From an uncultured Alphaproteobacteria bacterium (GTDB lineage: Bacteria; Pseudomonadota; Alphaproteobacteria; Caulobacterales; Hyphomonadaceae), in assembly GCA_903831485.1 (NCBI GenBank), contig CAIKXW010000127.1, positions 1 through 8,121 of the forward strand: 8,121 nucleotides of DNA, read 5' to 3'. Positions 1 to 6,004 of this stretch are shown in pieces. The notes under the pieces are model-generated. The model was given only the letters and a program-made list of their open reading frames with translations, made no database searches and was not told the DNA's origin. Numbering within the stretch: the stretch's first letter is position 1; each line of letters starts with the position of its first letter. Both the position numbers and the translations under genes were made by a program.

Positions 1-948
1 CAGGCGCATTTCCTGAAAGACCCAGGCGACCGTCTCAAGATAGAATTCCTCGGTCAGGTCGAGCACGGCGAAGTATTCGTCGTAGAAGGTCTTGATCTTC
101 TCCGCCTCGTCGGCCTCGCCCTCCACGAGATGCTTGTACAGGGTCTTGTGCGCGTCCATGTGGCGTTCGGGATTCATCGCCATGAAGGCGGTAAGCTGCA
201 TGAAGCCAGGATAGACGCGTCGGCCCCATGCTGGCAGCGGGAAGGGGACGGTGGAGATCAGGTTGTTGCGGAACCACTCGATCGGGTGGTCGGTCGCCAG
301 CTTGTTGACGGCGGTCGGGTTGATGCGGCAGTCGATCGGGCCGGCCATCAGGGTGAGCGAGCGCGGCTCGCACGGATGTTTCTGCGCGGCCATCACGGCG
401 GTCGCGACCATGGCCTGCACGCAGGGCTGGCAGACGGCGACGAGATGTGCGCCGGGGCCGAGATGCTCCAGCATGCGGATCAGGTAGTCGACATATTCCT
501 CGAAGCCGAAGCGGCCCTGCACGAGGGGCACGTCGCGCGCATTCTTCCAGTCGGTGATGTAGACGTCGTGGTCCTGCAGCATGGTCTTCACGGTGTTGCG
601 CAGGAGCGTCGCGAAGTGGCCGGAGAGCGGGGCGACGATCAGCACTTTCGGCTGGGGGGCGTCGATATCCTTCCGGAAGTGGAGCATGCGGCCGAAGGGG
701 AGGTCGAGCGCGACCTCCTCGACGACAGATGCTTCGCGATTCTCGACCATCACGGATGTGATGCCGAAGGGTTGTGAGACATGCGTCAGCTTGGCGCGTG
801 TCGCCATTTCGAGCGCGGCCATAAGCTGGCGGACATAAGGGCTGTCGGCAGAGCCGTTGAGCGAAGACCGCATCTGCAGGGCAGCGAGCGCGGCGGCGCG
901 AAATGGCGCCGACGCCTGCATCTGGGCCTCGTAGATGTGGTACCACAT
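1..948 (-). CDS. phaZ: Intracellular poly(3-hydroxybutyrate) depolymerase, 5' part (runs off left edge)
   Basis: The product would hydrolyse native intracellular PHB granules in the cytoplasm, releasing hydroxybutyrate units. The window holds 316 N-terminal residues with no stop; family members are roughly 400-420 residues, so about the last quarter is missing, probably including the catalytic Asp and His. The N-terminus MWYHIYEAQ resembles the MLYQLHEFQ start of known PhaZ proteins, which fixes the ATG at 948 although the frame stays open further upstream. APLSGHFATLLRNT (about 106-119) and VYITDWKNARDVPL (about 129-142) are typical of the family. VCQPCVQAM places the nucleophile at Cys173; Cupriavidus PhaZ1 likewise uses Cys (Cys183) instead of the lipase Ser. 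There is no signal peptide, consistent with the intracellular type. No strong Shine-Dalgarno is seen. The gene is divergent from a GST gene across 128 bp, with no other pha gene in the window. Confidence 0.9.
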   Translation of the reverse strand, partial: MWYHIYEAQMQASAPFRAAALAALQMRSSLNGSADSPYVRQLMAALEMATRAKLTHVSQPFGITSVMVENREASVVEEVALDLPFGRMLHFRKDIDAPQPKVLIVAPLSGHFATLLRNTVKTMLQDHDVYITDWKNARDVPLVQGRFGFEEYVDYLIRMLEHLGPGAHLVAVCQPCVQAMVATAVMAAQKHPCEPRSLTLMAGPIDCRINPTAVNKLATDHPIEWFRNNLISTVPFPLPAWGRRVYPGFMQLTAFMAMNPERHMDAHKTLYKHLVEGEADEAEKIKTFYDEYFAVLDLTEEFYLETVAWVFQEMRL

Positions 949-1061
949 ATCCTGGCGCGCTCTATTCTTAGGCAGTTGCGTATTCGGACCCGCTTCCTTA
1001 TCGAAGCCTAGTTCCGCGCATACCACACTGCGACATACCATTGCATATACAGATTAAGGGC

Positions 1062-1066
1062 AAGGA
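1062..1066 (+). promoter_or_regulatory. Ribosome binding site deciding the GST start
   Basis: AAGGA is followed by 10 nt and then ATG 1077. The spacing is slightly long, but this is the only good Shine-Dalgarno near the N-terminus, and it argues against the upstream in-frame TTG at 1041. Confidence 0.55.
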
Positions 1067-1076
1067 AAACGCCGTC

Positions 1077-1733
1077 ATGGCAGGCGCTAAGCTGACAATT
1101 TCGAGCAGGAATTACTCCTCCTGGTCGCTGCGGGCCTGGCTTTTCTGCCAGCTGGCCGAACTCGAGGTCGAGGTCGAGAGCGTGCCGATGGACGACGCCA
1201 ACAACCGGGCAGAGTTGCTTCTGCTGAGCCCGACCGTGATGACGCCGCGCCTCGACCACAACGGGGCGAGCATCTGGGACACCTTCGCAATCGCGGAGTA
1301 TCTTGAGGAAGAATTCCCCGACAAGGGCCTGTTGCCGCTCGACAAGCGTCCGCGCAGCCATGCCCGCTCGATCATGGGCGAGATGCATGGCGGGTTCTAC
1401 AATATGCGCTCGGCGCTGCCGATGAACATCCGTGCGCGCTATCCCGGCTTCCGGGTGTTCACGGGCGCCAAGGGCGACATTCGCCGTGTGCTGACGATCT
1501 GGGGCGAGTGCCTCGACCAGTATGGCGGGCCGTTCCTGTTCGGGAAGACACCGACGCTGGCGGACGCGATGTACGCGCCGGTGTGCTCGCGCTTCGTGAC
1601 GTATGACGTGTCGCTGGACGGCAAGGCGGCCGAATACCGCGACCGCATCATGGACTGGAAGCCGATGAGGACCTGGATCGGGGATGCAAAAGCCGAGCCG
1701 ATCGAGATCGAGGAACTGGATATCGAGTTCTGA
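1077..1733 (+). CDS. Glutathione S-transferase family protein
   Basis: This is a cytosolic two-domain GST of 218 residues, the usual length. Such enzymes conjugate or transfer glutathione, but the substrate cannot be read from sequence. The thioredoxin-like N-domain opens with KLTISSRNYSSWSLRAWL; the Ser14-Ser15-Trp16 stretch is where Ser-type bacterial GSTs carry the catalytic serine. A cis-Pro lies at about Pro57 (VMTPRL), followed by the glutathione-binding IWDTFAIAEYL segment at 66-76, with Asp-Thr where many relatives have Glu/Asp-Ser. The helical C-domain contains PTLADAMYAPVCSRF (159-173), with the conserved Asp163 of the N-capping motif. The tail is acidic. ATG 1077 is preferred because AAGGA lies 10 nt upstream (1062-1066); an in-frame TTG at 1041 would add 12 residues unlike the family. 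The gene ends 31 bp from the convergent receiver-domain gene. The family is certain; the subfamily is not. Confidence 0.92.
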   Translation: MAGAKLTISSRNYSSWSLRAWLFCQLAELEVEVESVPMDDANNRAELLLLSPTVMTPRLDHNGASIWDTFAIAEYLEEEFPDKGLLPLDKRPRSHARSIMGEMHGGFYNMRSALPMNIRARYPGFRVFTGAKGDIRRVLTIWGECLDQYGGPFLFGKTPTLADAMYAPVCSRFVTYDVSLDGKAAEYRDRIMDWKPMRTWIGDAKAEPIEIEELDIEF

Positions 1734-1764
1734 GCCACCTCCGCTTGGAGAGGGAAGGTAGTCG

Positions 1765-2310
1765 CTACAACCCCGACCCAGCCAGACCTGGCAGGAAGTT
1801 GGTCAGCTTTTCGGCGAGGTCTGAGCGGCTCAGCGGCTTGGGCGTCCAGGCGGTCATGCCGGCAGATGTCAGGCGGCCGACCTGATCGCGGTGGGCTTCA
1901 TCGATAATGCCGATGATCGGGATGTCGGACCAGGGCGTCTGGCTGCGACGGACCCAGCGCAGGACTTCAGGTCCGGACATGATCGGCAGGCCCATTCCGA
2001 GCAGGATCACATCGAACGAACGCAACGAAAGCAAGTCGATTGCGGACTGGCCGTCCTCGACCTCGATCACCGCAAGGCTGGGGCTGGCGAGCAGCACGCG
2101 CAGCACGCGGCGGTGATAGGGGTCGGACTCGGCGGCCAGAATGCGCGGGGTCTCGTGTGGGCCCTGTTGACCGGGCGAGCGCTGCGCGCGTGCGTGAAGA
2201 TCGCTGATCGGCGTATGCGAATCGAACGGCGCCGCTGCGGCGTCAAACGCGCCCGCGTCGCCTATGCCGGCATGAAGCCAGCCTCCCGGCCGTGCATGTT
2301 TTGAACGCAT
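1765..2310 (-). CDS. Degenerate response-regulator receiver protein (pseudo-receiver)
   Basis: The 181-residue product has a roughly 52-residue Gly/Ala/His-rich N-terminal extension followed by one CheY-like receiver domain (about 55-176) and no output domain. The fold is recognisable from PRILAAESDPYHRRVL, VEDGQSAIDLL, SFDVILLGMGLPIMSG, DIPIIGIID and AWTPKPLSRSDLAEKL. Key phosphorylation positions are changed. The acidic pair is Glu61-Ser62, the phospho-acceptor position is Gly105 (codon GGA, 1996-1998) where CheY has Asp57, and the switch Thr/Ser is Ile136. Only Lys158 is kept. It is therefore unlikely to be phosphorylated in the normal way and may act as a constitutive protein-interaction module. 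ATG 2310 has GGGGAA just upstream and no better internal start is seen, though the extension could be misassigned. It stands alone, convergent with the GST gene, and its partner is unknown. Confidence 0.82.
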   Translation of the reverse strand: MRSKHARPGGWLHAGIGDAGAFDAAAAPFDSHTPISDLHARAQRSPGQQGPHETPRILAAESDPYHRRVLRVLLASPSLAVIEVEDGQSAIDLLSLRSFDVILLGMGLPIMSGPEVLRWVRRSQTPWSDIPIIGIIDEAHRDQVGRLTSAGMTAWTPKPLSRSDLAEKLTNFLPGLAGSGL

Positions 2311-2434
2311 GTTTTCCCCACCGCGTCCCGACGTCCCTCGTCATGCGCAGTATGTCGCTGCGTCGGGCTAAGGTGCGATGAGCAGGCAGGGCCAAATCAT
2401 GAGCTGTGCGCTAACCATGAAGCCAGCCGCGACG

Positions 2435-2466
2435 AAAAAAGCCCCGGCAGATCAATGCCGGGGCTT
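2435..2466 (-). terminator. Rho-independent terminator after the hydrolase gene
   Basis: A perfect 11-bp stem, AAGCCCCGGCA (2439-2449) against TGCCGGGGCTT (2456-2466), encloses the 6-nt loop GATCAA. Read on the minus strand the hairpin is followed by six T residues (2440-2435). It lies 23 bp past the stop of the hydrolase gene and would end the whole five-gene minus-strand run, insulating the receiver-domain gene downstream. On the plus strand the 3' flank TTCGTTTCATTCTT is also T-rich, but no convergent plus-strand gene ends there. Confidence 0.93.
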
Positions 2467-2489
2467 CGTTTCATTCTTAGCCGGAACGA

Positions 2490-3791
2490 TTACGGATGCG
2501 CCATCTTCCACACCGCAGCCTGGCGGCCGACGACATCGACCAGATTGCCCATTGCAACGTTGGCGTCGTTGAGATGGAGGCCCCAGCCCGGATCAGGCTT
2601 GCCCTGCGCCATCACGTCGGTGAGCGGATCGTCCGTCCGCGGATCGTTCGGGTTCGCGTTGATTTGGACTTCGAGATAGTGATGGTTGTTCTTGCGCACG
2701 CATTCCGCGGTGACGAGGCCGGGGGTTGCGGCGAAGGGCGTGGAGATGTCCTTGCCGTCGACGAATTTGCGGCCGGCATCACGTCCGAAGACCGTCCAGT
2801 AGGATTTGGGGTCGTTCGCCTTGCCGCCGCCGAGGGCTGCCGGGTTGGTGCAGACGGCTTCGGTCTCGCCGCGGTTGATGCCGAAGGAGGCGGTGTCGCT
2901 CGGCGGTACGGTGTCGCGATAGGTCGAGAACGAGATCACGCAGCCGGTCTGGCTGGGCGATTTGCAGACCGGGATGTTCTTGAACGTGCCGCCGACGTCG
3001 GCGTTCTTCGGGACCTGAATGGTCGAGCCCAGAATGATCGCCGAGACCAGTTTGGCCTGATCCGGCTTGCCGTCGATCTTCGAGGCGATCAGGCGCGTGA
3101 TCTGGCCCGAGCCTTGGCTGTGGCCGAGGATCACCACGCCGCGGCCCCTGTTCTCGTTGGCGAGGTACCATGCCCAGGCGTCGTCCACGTCTGCAGCAGC
3201 GTCCGCCGGCGTGCCGCGCACGGGCACTTCGCCGCCGCCCGACATGCGCGCGCGCAGGGCGCCGAGGGAGAACTGCCGGTACATCGGCGCGAAGATGCGG
3301 CACTGCGAGCCGAAGCGCGCGAGCTGCGCCTTCGCGACGTTGAGCTCTTCCTCGCCGGGGATGAGGTCCGACTGGGTGAAGGGATCGAGCGACACGGTCG
3401 GGTAGACGTAGAAACAGTCGATCGGCGCGTTGGGATTGGGCGCGAATTTTTCGATGCTGGTTGAGCCATCGGCGTTGATCACCGTCGCATCGAGATTCAC
3501 GTCACAGGCATTGTTCGTGGTGCCCGGCTTGCAGAGCCAGTTGGCGGGGACGGAATAGTCCGTGCGCGAGGAGGAGCCAGCAGTCGCGCTTGGCGTTGTC
3601 GCGACGGGCGTTGGCGCTGGTGCGACTGCGGTGGGCGGGTTAGGCGTTTGCGGGAGCAGGGCGGCTGATACGGTCGGCGCGATGGGGATCTGCGGCGCGC
3701 CGCGGGAGTGATCGCCGCCGAAATAGCTGCAGCCCGTCGCAAGGACGCCTGTCGCCAGGGCGATGGCGCTAGCCATCATTGTTCGTGTCAT
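2490..3791 (-). CDS. DUF3089-family alpha/beta-hydrolase lipoprotein
   Basis: This is a predicted envelope-anchored serine hydrolase of 433 residues; the substrate is unknown. The N-terminus MTRTMMASAIALATGVLATGC has an n-region, a hydrophobic core and a lipobox ending in Cys21, so it is a candidate lipoprotein. A Pro/Ala/Thr-rich tether (about 31-75) separates the anchor from the enzyme. The catalytic domain shows DCFYVYPTVSLD (125-136), the nucleophile elbow GHSQGS with Ser225 (223-228), FSTYRDTVPP (288-297) and a C-terminal LHLND segment with His406 and Asp409, a candidate site for the acid/base residues. This layout matches the DUF3089 family (PF11288) from memory. Besides Cys21 there are eight cysteines (87, 96, 126, 164, 276, 284, 314, 364), which fits an exported disulfide-bonded protein. 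The ATG at 3791 is chosen over an in-frame ATG at 3860 because it has GGGAG 6 nt upstream and begins the signal sequence, whereas the upstream ATG lies inside a likely promoter. Confidence 0.82.
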   Translation of the reverse strand: MTRTMMASAIALATGVLATGCSYFGGDHSRGAPQIPIAPTVSAALLPQTPNPPTAVAPAPTPVATTPSATAGSSSRTDYSVPANWLCKPGTTNNACDVNLDATVINADGSTSIEKFAPNPNAPIDCFYVYPTVSLDPFTQSDLIPGEEELNVAKAQLARFGSQCRIFAPMYRQFSLGALRARMSGGGEVPVRGTPADAAADVDDAWAWYLANENRGRGVVILGHSQGSGQITRLIASKIDGKPDQAKLVSAIILGSTIQVPKNADVGGTFKNIPVCKSPSQTGCVISFSTYRDTVPPSDTASFGINRGETEAVCTNPAALGGGKANDPKSYWTVFGRDAGRKFVDGKDISTPFAATPGLVTAECVRKNNHHYLEVQINANPNDPRTDDPLTDVMAQGKPDPGWGLHLNDANVAMGNLVDVVGRQAAVWKMAHP

Positions 3792-3795
3792 GTCT

Positions 3796-3802
3796 CTCTC
3801 CC
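3796..3802 (-). promoter_or_regulatory. Ribosome binding site of the hydrolase gene
   Basis: GGGAGAG on the minus strand has its GGGAG core about 6 nt before ATG 3791. It selects the start that directly begins the lipoprotein signal sequence, rather than the in-frame ATG 69 nt upstream. Confidence 0.7.
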
Positions 3803-3832
3803 GGTTGCCGAACCGTCGATGCGGTACGGCTT

Positions 3833-3860
3833 GATCTAGCTTTTGCAGCCAGTCTGCCAA
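3833..3860 (-). promoter_or_regulatory. Caulobacter-type housekeeping promoter of the hydrolase gene
   Basis: On the minus strand TTGGCAG (3860-3854), 13 nt, then GCTAGATC (3840-3833). The Caulobacter housekeeping consensus, as I recall it, is TTGACGS-N10-14-GCTANAWC. The -10 half matches it fully, and the -35 half has TTG, a mismatch at position 4, and partial agreement after. Transcription would start around 3826, giving a leader of about 35 nt before ATG 3791. This implies that the hydrolase can be expressed apart from the 3D-domain genes upstream. No experimental support is available from the sequence. Confidence 0.55.
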
Positions 3861-3905
3861 TGCGCGTGAAACCTTGTCCAGCGGGCGGGGGTCACGCTGG
3901 GGTGA

Positions 3906-4868
3906 CTACTCGGCGTCGCAGCGCGCCGACTGGGTGATGGTCACGGCGCGGGCGCTGGCGTGGTTTTCGCTTACCACGTGTGCGGCGAAGGTCCGCGCGT
4001 CGGTCGAGGCAAAGAGATCCTCGAGGGGGTCTGCGCCGCCATCGACCATGAAGACATCGATATGGGCGCCCTTAATCGCCCCGCCGCGATCGCCAGCGAA
4101 GAGGTAGCCGTCATGGACATAGTCGCGGCCATTGTAGCGGAAGGCGCGGCCGCGCAGCTCGGGCACGAAGATCACGCTCTCGATCGGGATCTTCGCTGGG
4201 TCGACCGCGATGGTGCGGAAGGGGACGAGCGGATGGTTGCGCACGCCGCAGCCGAGCGCGTGGTTCACCTTCATGAAGCGCGCGCGGCGCGTGGCGTTCT
4301 TGACGCCGTCAGAGAGTGAGCCAAGGAACTCGTCGCAATTGGCCTGCTCGGGTCCCTTGTCGTCGACATAGACATAGGCCGTCGTGATCTCGCCCGTGCG
4401 CACGGAGACCGAGCCCTGCAGCGCCGACTCGCACCAGTCGCGGTGTGACAGCGGCGGCGAGATCGGATCGCCCTTGCGGCCGATCAGCGGGAAGGCGGCT
4501 GAGCTTGTTGCGGACGCGGGCGTGACTTGCGGCGTGTGATAGTGCGTCGCCCACAGGCGCAGGTCGGGGCCAAGCGCCTCCGGTTCAGGCGCGGCGAGCG
4601 AAAAGGCGAGGCCGCGCTCATAGGGGGAGAGGATCGGCGCGAGGCGGGAACTGTCGCCCATCACCACGGGTACGCTGCCCGGCACAGCCGCTGTGGCGCA
4701 GGCGGTGAGGCCGAACACGACCGAGAGACCGAGCCGGCGCAGTTTCGACAGGTTGGCGCGTTGCCACGGCTCGCGGACGACGAGGGGCGGGGCGTTTGCG
4801 GCGGGGCCGTCGAGCCCGCTGGCCACGGGCTCGGACCTGAGGCCGAGTATGTCGGACACGTCCTTCAT
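3906..4868 (-). CDS. 3D-domain (MltA-like) exported protein, paralogue A
   Basis: This 320-residue protein carries a C-terminal 3D domain (PF06725), the double-psi barrel shared with the lytic transglycosylase MltA and Gram-positive resuscitation-factor-like proteins. A role in cleaving peptidoglycan in the envelope is inferred. The three name-giving aspartates fit Asp223 (IAVDPAKIP), Asp260 (GDRGGAIKG) and Asp271 (HIDVF). In front lies a conserved module with LWATHYHTP (105-113), DWCESALQGSV and TAYVYVDDKGPEQ. The hydrophobic stretch LRRLGLSVVFGLTAC ends in lipobox-like LTAC (Cys57), so it may be a lipoprotein, but about 40 residues precede it. Either the n-region is unusually long or the start is further in. 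ATG 4868 has no Shine-Dalgarno, and no better internal ATG is seen. Four cysteines (146, 178, 207, 317) match those of the paralogue 45 bp upstream, with which it probably forms an operon. Confidence 0.82.
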   Translation of the reverse strand: MKDVSDILGLRSEPVASGLDGPAANAPPLVVREPWQRANLSKLRRLGLSVVFGLTACATAAVPGSVPVVMGDSSRLAPILSPYERGLAFSLAAPEPEALGPDLRLWATHYHTPQVTPASATSSAAFPLIGRKGDPISPPLSHRDWCESALQGSVSVRTGEITTAYVYVDDKGPEQANCDEFLGSLSDGVKNATRRARFMKVNHALGCGVRNHPLVPFRTIAVDPAKIPIESVIFVPELRGRAFRYNGRDYVHDGYLFAGDRGGAIKGAHIDVFMVDGGADPLEDLFASTDARTFAAHVVSENHASARAVTITQSARCDAE

Positions 4869-4889
4869 GATGACAGCGAAAGCGCCAGA

Positions 4890-4912
4890 GCCGTTACTTA
4901 ACCGTTAGCGGC
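4890..4912 (-). other. Short intergenic stem-loop between the two 3D-domain genes
   Basis: In the 45-bp gap, GCCGTTA (4890-4896) can pair with TAGCGGC (4906-4912) around a 9-nt loop, giving 7 bp including one G-T pair. It starts immediately after the stop of paralogue B. No T-tract follows, so it is not a standard terminator. It could stabilise the upstream message or attenuate the downstream gene, or be chance. Confidence 0.3.
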
Positions 4913-4913
4913 G

Positions 4914-5804
4914 TCAGATGTTGCTGGCCGGCTTGCGCTTGCGGCCGGGCCTGTCGGAGTCCTTGCAGACTTCATCGCCGGCGTCGTGCAGGGCGATCGC
5001 CATCGGGTGGTCCTTGGCGATGACGTACGCCTCGAACGTGTGCCGCGACGTGGACTGCACCAGTTCCGGCAGCGGATCGGCGGCGGCGTCCTCGACGAAC
5101 ATGTCGATATGGTTGCCTTCGATGGCGCCGCCCGTGTCGGAGCCGATCAGGTAGCCGTCATGGGTGTAGAATTCGCCATTGGCCCAGAACTGCTTGCCGC
5201 GTAGTTCCGGCACGAAGAACACCGTGCCCATCTTGAAGCGGTCGCGGTCGATCGCGACGGTACGGAACGGCATCAGCGGAATGGCGCGCACGTCACACGC
5301 CTGCGGATGATGGAAGGGGGCGAAGCGCGCCTTGCGCGTTGCGGTCTTGATGCGGTCGGACAGCTCGCCGAAATAGCGGTCGCACACGACCTGCTCGGGG
5401 CCGCCGGAGTCCACATACATATAGGCCGTCGGCTCGTCCTTGCCGTTGTCGACCCAGACGGAGCCCTGCATCGCGGCGTCACACCAATCTTCGGTCGAGA
5501 GCGGGGCGGACACCGGATTGCCCTTGCGGTCCAGCAACGGCTTCGCGGCGACGCTGGTCCAGGACGGACGCACGGTCGGCATGTGATAGTAGGTCGCCCA
5601 CAGCTTCATCTTCTTCTTTGCCGGGAGCGCCGCTTCCTCCGGCGCATCGAGCATGAAGTTGAGAGCCTGCTGTGTCGGGTGCATGGGCGCGCGGCCGAGC
5701 GTGATCTCGACCTCGGTGTCTGCGAATGCTGAGCGGAGCGGTGGCCCCAGGAAAATCGCTGCAACAGCAACGACGAGGACCAGGGCAAGGAACAATTCTT
5801 TCAT
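4914..5804 (-). CDS. 3D-domain (MltA-like) secreted protein, paralogue B
   Basis: The protein has 296 residues. The N-terminus MKELFLALVLVVAVAAIFLG is a classical Sec signal or anchor sequence with a plausible cleavage site after SAFA (residue 28); there is no lipobox Cys. The mature part repeats the layout of paralogue A: LWATYYHMP (68-76), DRKGNPVSAPLS, DWCDAAMQGSV, TAYMYVDSGGPEQ, TATRKARF, PFRTVAID, and then the 3D domain with Asp186, Asp223 (SDTGGAIEG) and Asp234 (HIDMF). By eye about half the positions are identical to A over the shared 200 residues. Its cysteines 108, 141, 170 and 280 all align with cysteines of A. A basic tail (GRKRKPASNI) is unique to B. Peptidoglycan cleavage in the periplasm is inferred from family membership. 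The start at 5804 has GGGAA 5 nt upstream; the frame stays open into leuC, but that extension is Arg-rich shadow sequence. Confidence 0.87.
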   Translation of the reverse strand: MKELFLALVLVVAVAAIFLGPPLRSAFADTEVEITLGRAPMHPTQQALNFMLDAPEEAALPAKKKMKLWATYYHMPTVRPSWTSVAAKPLLDRKGNPVSAPLSTEDWCDAAMQGSVWVDNGKDEPTAYMYVDSGGPEQVVCDRYFGELSDRIKTATRKARFAPFHHPQACDVRAIPLMPFRTVAIDRDRFKMGTVFFVPELRGKQFWANGEFYTHDGYLIGSDTGGAIEGNHIDMFVEDAAADPLPELVQSTSRHTFEAYVIAKDHPMAIALHDAGDEVCKDSDRPGRKRKPASNI

Positions 5805-5858
5805 CGAGATTCCCGCTGCCGTCCCGCCCCCCGGCAAGAGCCCTCGAAGTAGGGCGAG

Positions 5859-5887
5859 ATCATGGCAGTTTCGCCTGCTTGGTGCAA
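5859..5887 (-). promoter_or_regulatory. Possible promoter of the 3D-domain gene pair
   Basis: In the 200-bp gap between leuC and paralogue B, the minus strand has TTGCAC (5887-5882), a 17-nt spacer and CATGAT (5864-5859). The -10 matches TATAAT at four of six positions and the -35 matches only TTG. A start near 5851 would leave a leader of about 47 nt. The match is weak, but this is the best candidate in the gap, whose length itself suggests a separate promoter. Nothing else recognisable lies in the gap. Confidence 0.28.
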
Positions 5888-6004
5888 TCCGCCGCGGCTG
5901 CGTTAACCTTCTGGATCCGAGATCATTAAGGCGCTGTCGTCTCGCAACCGAAACCTGCGCGCTCGCGATGATGAAAAGTGGAGACGTGCGCGAAAATCTG
6001 CCGC

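Noticed and set aside
35..946. A 303-residue open frame on the minus strand overlapping phaZ
   Set aside because: Its product is Arg/Pro/His-rich without domain signatures; the frame shifted by one base encodes a full-quality PhaZ N-terminus with the Cys173 motif.
976..1004. TTGCGT-N17-TATCGA as a promoter for the GST gene
   Set aside because: The -10 matches only three positions and the distance to the ATG gives no extra support.
1734..1764. Terminator between the convergent GST and receiver genes
   Set aside because: Only a 4-bp CTCC/GGAG stem and no T-run on either strand.
2378..2572. A 64-residue plus-strand open frame across the terminator
   Set aside because: It reads through the terminator hairpin into hydrolase antisense sequence, with no family resemblance.
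2496..3464. A 322-residue plus-strand open frame opposite the hydrolase gene
   Set aside because: Antisense shadow with a low-complexity Arg/Gly/Ala/Val composition; the minus strand carries the GHSQGS hydrolase.
3891..3906. Inverted repeat GTCAC-GCTGGG-GTGAC just after 3D paralogue A
   Set aside because: Only five base pairs and no T-tract on the minus strand; too weak to call a terminator.
4894..5932. TTAA-containing patches at about 4898-4908 and 5901-5932 considered as CtrA sites
   Set aside because: Neither has the TTAA-N7-TTAA spacing; at most isolated half-sites, expected by chance.
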